Source: an uncultured Paracoccus sp. | Lineage (GTDB): Bacteria; Pseudomonadota; Alphaproteobacteria; Rhodobacterales; Rhodobacteraceae | Length of the DNA stretch: 64,000 nucleotides | Assembly: GCF_937873615.1 (NCBI RefSeq) | Contig: NZ_CALMYP010000001.1 | Location: 1-64,000 of the forward strand | Reading direction: 5' to 3' | Part shown: positions 59,398 through 64,000 of the stretch, piece by piece | Layout: the number at the start of each line of letters is the position of its first letter | How positions within the stretch are numbered: the stretch's first letter is position 1 | Notes under the pieces: generated by a model | What the model saw: only the letters and a program-made list of their open reading frames with translations | Told to the model about the DNA's origin: nothing | The model's database searches: none | Made by a program: the position numbers and the translations under genes

Positions 59398-61824
59398 TCA
59401 CATTCCTCGGCGCCCGAGTGAGACCGCCCGGGCAATGTCGGCTGCGACTTGCGTGCGGGATTGCCGGAAGCTTTCGGCGTCGCGGGCCATGATGGTGACG
59501 TTGATGGCGGGTGTTGAGGACGGTCCCTGGCCGTAACCAGCAGCCTCACGCCGCGACAGAACCCGCTCCCCTCGCTGCAGGATTGCCGGAACCTCGTCGG
59601 GCTTGATCCCGGCCCAGCCACCCGAATGCATGCGCGGGGCACCGGCGAAGGCCAAAGCCGGGACCATGCGGCCCGGGCCCGGCGATCCGACCATGCCGCC
59701 CGCGTGCAGGATGTTGGCGAAGATGCCACCTGCGCCGCCCAGCGTACCCGACAGCGCATTGGCGATGGGACCGAGGATGAAGCGCCGCGCTGCAAGTTTC
59801 GCGAGATCGGCGATCATCGACGTGACCAGGTCGCGGAAATCCAGCTTGCCGGTCTTGACGAACTCGCCCACGGCATTCTCGGCCGAGGTGAAGGCAGAGA
59901 CCAGCGCATTGCCGATATCGGCGCCAATGTCGCGGGCTTTCGCGGCATAGTCAGCGAGCGTGGCCACGGCCGCTTCCCAGCCGGTTTTGGCCGCTTCGGC
60001 CCCGGCAGCCGCAGCTGCCCCTGCGCCACCAGCGGCGCGGCCAGCCTCGGTCATCGATTTGTCCAGCCGGTCGGCGGCATCGGCTGCGCCGTCGAGGGCA
60101 GCTTCACCCTCGCTGCCAGCGCCAGAAACGGCGTCCTTCAACGCCTGCCAGCCTTGCATTGGGCGTGCAGCGGCATCGGCCAGCATGCCGGAAGCCTCGC
60201 GCCAGGCATCCGCACGGGCGGTGGCCTCCCCGGCCATTCCGGTCAAGCCAAGGTCGGGCGTGGTGACGTAGGTCTGCGCCATCGCGGTCGAGAAGGCTTC
60301 TGAGGCGGCAGTTCCGGCCGCAGCAGCCGATCCGGCAAAAGGGTTGTCGATCTGGCCCAGTGCCACGGGATCCAACGTGCCGATCCGGACCCCACCTTCG
60401 CCCACGGCCCAATCGGGAAGCAGGTCGAGCGCCGCGTTCAGCCCGTGGATAAAACTGTTGATCCGGGTTACGACCCCGTTCAGCATCGCCTCGACACCGC
60501 CAATCAGACCGTTGGCTGCCTGGAAGGCAAAATCACCGATGGCACCGGGCAATTGGCCCCAGATCGCCTTCACCGCGTCATAGGCCCCTTTGAAGATGCC
60601 CGCCGCCGAATTGCCGAAGCTGGTCACCGCCTCGACCGAAGACTGCATCGCGCCGTAGATGGTGGCCTGCAGCCCGGCCCAACTGGCTTCGATCTTCGAC
60701 CAGGCAGATGCGGCCCCAAGGCCGATGCGATCCCAGACCTCCAGCGCCAGATCCTTCAGAAGGCCAATGGCTGCGCCAAAACCGCCAGCGCCCGCGACCA
60801 GCCGGGTGAACTGGAACACCAGCTCCCCTGCGCCAACGATCAAGGCGCCGATGCCGGTGCGGATCAGCGCCCCGCGCAGGATCACCAATCCGGTTGCAAG
60901 GCCGCGAACGGACAAGGCCGCCGCCGCCAGCCCCGCCACCCAGCGCCCGGCCATCAGCGTCGCAAATGTCGCGGCATAGGTGGTGAGGCGGCCGATGTTG
61001 TCGAACAGCGCGTTGATCGCGATGCCAATCGGCCCGGTGCTGCGCGCCATGTCGGCCAGCGTGTTCGCGATGGTTTCCAGTGCCGGGGCAACAGCCGCGG
61101 TCAGCCGGTTGGTCAGGCCGAGCCAGATCAGGCTGAGCTTGGCGATGGCATCACCTGTGCGTTCGATCTGGGCGGCATCGCTGGCACTGACTGCTACCCC
61201 GAAATCGCGCACATCCTGCGCCGCCTCGCGTAAGGTGGCCGGGTCAATCCGCAGGAAGGCCAGGGCGGCCTTGTCGCCGAACAGATCGGAGGCAACAGCC
61301 GCCCGCTCCGCTTCCGGCACGAACCGGTTCAAGGCTTCCTGAATGGCGACGATGCGCTGGTCGAGCGGCAGGGCCTGCAGGTCAGAGGCCGAGAGGTTCA
61401 ACCGTTCCAGCGCGCCGACGGCCGATCCGGATCCAGCTGCCGCTTCCGACAACCGGGTGGTCAGCTTCTTCGTGGCCTGTTCGATCTCCCCCATCGACAC
61501 GCCTGCCAGCTCACCGGCCCATGTCAGCACCTGCAGACTTTCGACTGTGGTTTTCAGGGACGCGGCCATGTCAGCTTGCGCGCCAATGGTTTCCAATCCG
61601 GATCGGACCATCGCCACGCCAGCCGCAGCCGCCGCAACCGTTACTGCCGCCAGCGCGATCCCGGCCTTGCGGGCAAAGCTGGCGAGCCGGGTGTTGGCCG
61701 GTTCCATCTCGGTCGAGAGACGGCCAAACCCTCGCGCACCGGCATCGCCGATGCCTTCCAGCTCTGCACGCACCTAACGACCGCCCTCCGCCACGAGGCG
61801 GACGGACACACGCTTTTCAGCCAT
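59398..61824 (-). pseudogene. Tail tape measure gene with early nonsense codon
   Basis: The ATG at 61824 opens MAEKRVSVRLVAEGGR, matching prophage 1, but codon 17 is TAG (61774-61776) where prophage 1 has CAG (Gln). The rest (791 codons) is intact, with the tape-measure front (AALKTTVESLQVLTWAGELAGVS-type, different from prophage 1) and the shared end (HSGGWAGIKPDEVPAILQRGERVLSRREAAG). A GTG follows the TAG directly, so restart or amber suppression could still give a nearly full-length protein. Confidence 0.82.
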
Positions 61825-61893
61825 TTCTGAGTTCCTTGATTTTGCCGCTCCGGCGTCTTACGTTCTGCGCATCGATCATGGAGGCGTATGATC

Positions 61894-62106
61894 ATGTCCG
61901 AGACCGCAACCCTGTCTTCGAAATTCCAGATCTCGATCCCCAAGGCGATCCGGAGCGCGCAAGCCTGGGAGGCCGGGCTGACCTTTGCCTTCATCCCCAA
62001 GGGCACGGGCGTCCTGCTGGTGCCGGTCCCGAAGCGGGAAGTATTGAAGGGCCTCGCGCGCGGCGCATCCACCACGGATTACCGTGACCGCGCGGATCGG
62101 TTCTGA
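61894..62106 (+). CDS. vapB: AbrB/VapB-type antitoxin
   Basis: A 70-residue swapped-hairpin AbrB protein (TATLSSKFQISIPKAIRSAQAWEAGLTFAFIPKGTGVLLVPV). The ATG at 61894 is 9 bases after GGAGG; another ATG two codons upstream is too close. GATCAT/ATGATC arms around the ribosome site may be the operator. Its stop overlaps the toxin start. Confidence 0.9.
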   Translation: MSETATLSSKFQISIPKAIRSAQAWEAGLTFAFIPKGTGVLLVPVPKREVLKGLARGASTTDYRDRADRF

Positions 62107-62486
62107 TGGTCCTCGTCGACACGTCGGCGTGGATCGAATGGCTGATCGGCTCGCCCACCGGGGAGAAGGTGGCCGAACATCTGCCCGAACAGGCCGACTG
62201 GCTGGTGCCGACCATGGTGCAGCTTGAACTGACGAAATGGCTGGCCCGCGAGGTCGGCGAGGACAAGGCGGATCAGGTGATCGCCTTCACGCAGGTCTGT
62301 CAGGTCGTGGCGCTCGATACCGAGATTGCCCTCGCCGCGGCCGAGGCATGTCGGGACCACAAGCTGGCAACGGCGGATGCGATCATGTTCGCCACGGCGC
62401 GGGCCCGGGCTGCGACGCTGCTGACCTGCGACAGGCATTTCGAGGGCCTGCCGGGCGTCACCCTGATCGAGAAATTCAGGGGTTGA
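62106..62486 (+). CDS. vapC: VapC-type PIN-domain toxin
   Basis: A 126-residue PIN-domain ribonuclease. Acidic residues are in VDTSAWIEWL, MVQLELTKW, KLATADAIMFATA and LLTCDRHF. VapC toxins cut tRNA or rRNA. The 3' end overlaps the convergent tail chaperone extension by 11 bases. The pair occupies the same place as the HigBA-like pair in prophage 1. Confidence 0.93.
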   Translation: MVLVDTSAWIEWLIGSPTGEKVAEHLPEQADWLVPTMVQLELTKWLAREVGEDKADQVIAFTQVCQVVALDTEIALAAAEACRDHKLATADAIMFATARARAATLLTCDRHFEGLPGVTLIEKFRG

Positions 62487-63155
62487 CGCCCGCCGCGCTG
62501 CCGTCCGCCATCTGTTCGTTCAGCTTGCGCACCATGACCGCCTCGATCTCGGGCAGCAGTTCGGCGGCGATCAGGGGGGTGATGCCCAGCGCCCGCGCCA
62601 TGGCGAGGGCCGCGCCCATGTCCCAGCCCAAGACCGCGCCGGGGATCACCCGCATCTGACCACCAAGGCGGCCGATCAGATCCCAGACCTGCCAGCCTTC
62701 CGGCGTCTGGGGCCGGTTCAGCCTTGCCGGGCAGTCCGGGCAGGGGCCGTTACAGGCGGCGCAGTAGCGGTCGCCACCGCCGAAGCACCACTCGGCGAGG
62801 GCGCGGAGACGTTTTTTTCCGCGTCCAGGATCAGGCCCTTGGCGACATACATGGTCTGGAACGCCTCGAAGACCGGCCAGATTTCCAAGAGGGCATCGAT
62901 GCCCTCCGGGGTGACGGGCAAGGGGTGGCTCATGGCATCGCCCACGCCCTCCCAATCCAGCACGGCGCGACGGGCGACAGCTTTCGCCATCGCAAGGGCC
63001 AGCGCCTCCTGGCTGGCACCCTCGGGCAGGGCTTCGATGGCCGGATCGGCGCGTGCAGAAACCATCAGCGCGGTGGTCAGTGGGCCGACCAGCAGGCGCA
63101 GGCCGGGGGCGAGGTCAAGCCATTCCGGCGTGGCGGTCAGGTTCAGGCGGATCAT
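62476..63155 (-). CDS. Tail assembly chaperone fusion (gpGT-like, -1 frameshift)
   Basis: Slippage at A AAA AAC (62811-62817) joins the short form to an extension reading KKRLRALAEWCFGGGDRYC, with CX2CX3CX2C (YCAACNGPCPDC), WDLIGRLGGQMRVIPGAVLGWDMGAALAMARALG, ending at TGA 62476-62478. The extension aligns with that of prophage 1, including the Cys cluster, which supports both being made. The 3' end overlaps vapC on the other strand. Confidence 0.86.
62718..63155 (-). CDS. Tail assembly chaperone short form (gpG-like)
   Basis: A 145-residue product starting MIRLNLTATPEWLDL, the same length as in prophage 1. It has an Ala/Thr/Pro-rich end after the slippery codons (AEKNVSAPSP). An in-frame ATG 14 codons upstream lies in the tail tube gene and is not used here. 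Confidence 0.88.
   Translation of the reverse strand: MIRLNLTATPEWLDLAPGLRLLVGPLTTALMVSARADPAIEALPEGASQEALALAMAKAVARRAVLDWEGVGDAMSHPLPVTPEGIDALLEIWPVFEAFQTMYVAKGLILDAEKNVSAPSPSGASAVATATAPPVTAPARTARQG
62772..62817 (-). promoter_or_regulatory. Programmed -1 frameshift signal
   Basis: A AAA AAC in register at 62811-62817, then a 7-base spacer and a stem (arms 62794-62803 and 62772-62781) with a 12-base loop, as in prophage 1. One mismatch and one wobble weaken the stem relative to prophage 1. Confidence 0.82.
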
Positions 63156-63157
63156 GG

Positions 63158-64000
63158 TCAGTAACTCGCGATGCTGTTGATGAGGGTTGCGGTGCACATG
63201 CGGGCCGGGCTGGCGGCCTTGGCAGCCTGCCAGTCGAACGTCGCCTGCACACCCTGCGGCCCGGAAATCTCGATCCGGGGGCGCGGCAGATAGACGGCGT
63301 GGGCGGTGAAGGTGAAGCTTTCGCCCGATGGCAGGACATAGTCGAAGCTGATCTCGCAGGGATCACCGTTGATGGCCTGCGTGACCAGCGTGCTGTCGGC
63401 GAAGCGGACCTCGATCCGGCCGGTCAGCGCGGCGATGGACGGGTCGGCCCCGTCGATCTTGCCGTCGCTGCGGATGGTCTCGATCCGGTCGAGATTGTTG
63501 GCATATGTGATCTCGGCGGAGACGACGTTGCCCAGGCTGCTGCCGTTCCGGCTGATCGCGCCGTTGAAATGCCCGAACCGCTTCAGGCCCAGCTCGGCGG
63601 GCGTGCCGGCCCCGGTCGCGGCGGCGATGGTCTCGCCCTGCGCCACCAGCCGGGCGGTGGCAGTCAAGAGACCCGAGCGCTGCACCTGCCAGGAGAGCTG
63701 ATCCAGCACGCAGCCGGAATACATGGCAAAGCGCGGCACTTCGGGCATGCCGGTCTCGATCGACATCGAGGGCAGGGTCCAACTGCCCGAGCGGAACTCA
63801 TGGGTCCAGGGCCCCGCGCCGGAGGTGATCGGGTCGCCGAAAGCCGCCTTCAGCCAGAAGCCGAAGGCCTCGGCGTCGACTGGCACCATGACATCACCGT
63901 CGGCCGTCACCGCATCCTTGATCGGCGGCAGCGGGTCGCGGCCATAGCCGAGAAGCTCGCTGTTCAGGAGTGGCTGCTCCGATCCCAGCGAGGTGCTGGC
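63158..64000 (-). CDS. Major tail tube protein, 5' end beyond window
   Basis: At least 280 residues matching the prophage 1 tail tube: NSELLGYGRDPLPPIKDAVTADGDVMVPVDAEAFGFWLKAAFGDP, HEFRSGSWTLPSMSIETGMPEVPRFAMYSG, GHFNGAISRNGSSLGNVVSAEITYANN and PRIEISGPQGVQATFDWQ. The start lies past the window edge. Confidence 0.92.
   Translation of the reverse strand, partial: ASTSLGSEQPLLNSELLGYGRDPLPPIKDAVTADGDVMVPVDAEAFGFWLKAAFGDPITSGAGPWTHEFRSGSWTLPSMSIETGMPEVPRFAMYSGCVLDQLSWQVQRSGLLTATARLVAQGETIAAATGAGTPAELGLKRFGHFNGAISRNGSSLGNVVSAEITYANNLDRIETIRSDGKIDGADPSIAALTGRIEVRFADSTLVTQAINGDPCEISFDYVLPSGESFTFTAHAVYLPRPRIEISGPQGVQATFDWQAAKAASPARMCTATLINSIASY

Larger units (their letters stand above)
56196..64000 (-). 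mobile_element. Prophage 2, partial, GTA-like tail module
   Basis: Tail genes collinear with prophage 1 (peptidase, DUF2163, DUF2460, tape measure, chaperones, tail tube) but clearly diverged, and with a lysis cassette inserted between DUF2163 and DUF2460. The tail-tip end is deleted at the IS21 junction. The other end continues past the window. Confidence 0.87.

Noticed and set aside
1-64000. CRISPR array
   Set aside because: No series of regularly spaced near-identical repeats was seen and no cas gene is present.

Overview
The window looks like an accessory region of a GC-rich alphaproteobacterium, most likely Rhodobacterales and perhaps Paracoccus-like. The basis is codon use, tail proteins that match gene transfer agent (GTA) tail families, and a 3' fragment of an alphaproteobacterial initiator tRNA. 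All identifications come from reading translations and motifs; no database search was run.

Layout. (1) 1-4682: a plus-strand defence-like cassette of a small Xre-type regulator, a 1001-residue N6-adenine DNA methyltransferase and a PD-(D/E)XK nuclease-like protein. (2) About 4790-33895: a nearly complete siphovirus-type prophage, with most genes on the minus strand. Going left to right it holds lysis genes (overlapping spanins, M15 endolysin), a GTA-like tail module, head genes (protease-capsid fusion, portal, gpW-like joiner, terminase), two DNA methyltransferases, replication and excision genes, and a tyrosine integrase. (3) 34115-41308: an SRAP protein and a type I restriction-modification operon (hsdR-hsdS-small nuclease-like gene-hsdM). 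A truncated initiator tRNA follows at about 41615-41662 and is a probable attachment-site scar. (4) 41800-46720: a ParDE module and a scrap heap: broken UvrD-like helicase, integrase fragment, an IS21-family element with frameshifted istA, and a tyrosine-recombinase remnant. (5) 46836-54295: a metabolic island with a GntR regulator divergent from ornithine cyclodeaminase, an M20 hydrolase, a BrnQ-type transporter and a periplasmic M20 hydrolase, then decayed BKACE and alpha/beta-hydrolase genes. (6) 54296-56195: a second, truncated copy of the same IS21 element. (7) 56196-64000: part of a second, related prophage, cut by the IS copy and continuing beyond the window.

How the genes work together. 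Both prophages share the tail order NlpC/P60, DUF2163, DUF2460, tape measure, tail chaperones, tail tube. In both, the chaperone pair is joined by an A AAA AAC -1 frameshift signal with a downstream hairpin. In both, a different toxin-antitoxin pair sits on the opposite strand between the tape measure and the chaperone. Prophage 1 also carries a three-part operator-like element repeated upstream of three genes (antirepressor, excisionase-like, integrase), a candidate replication origin inside its initiator-like gene, and a stretch of dcm that appears to code in two frames. Prophage 2 has lost its tail-tip genes and has a nonsense codon in its tape measure gene, so it is probably defective.
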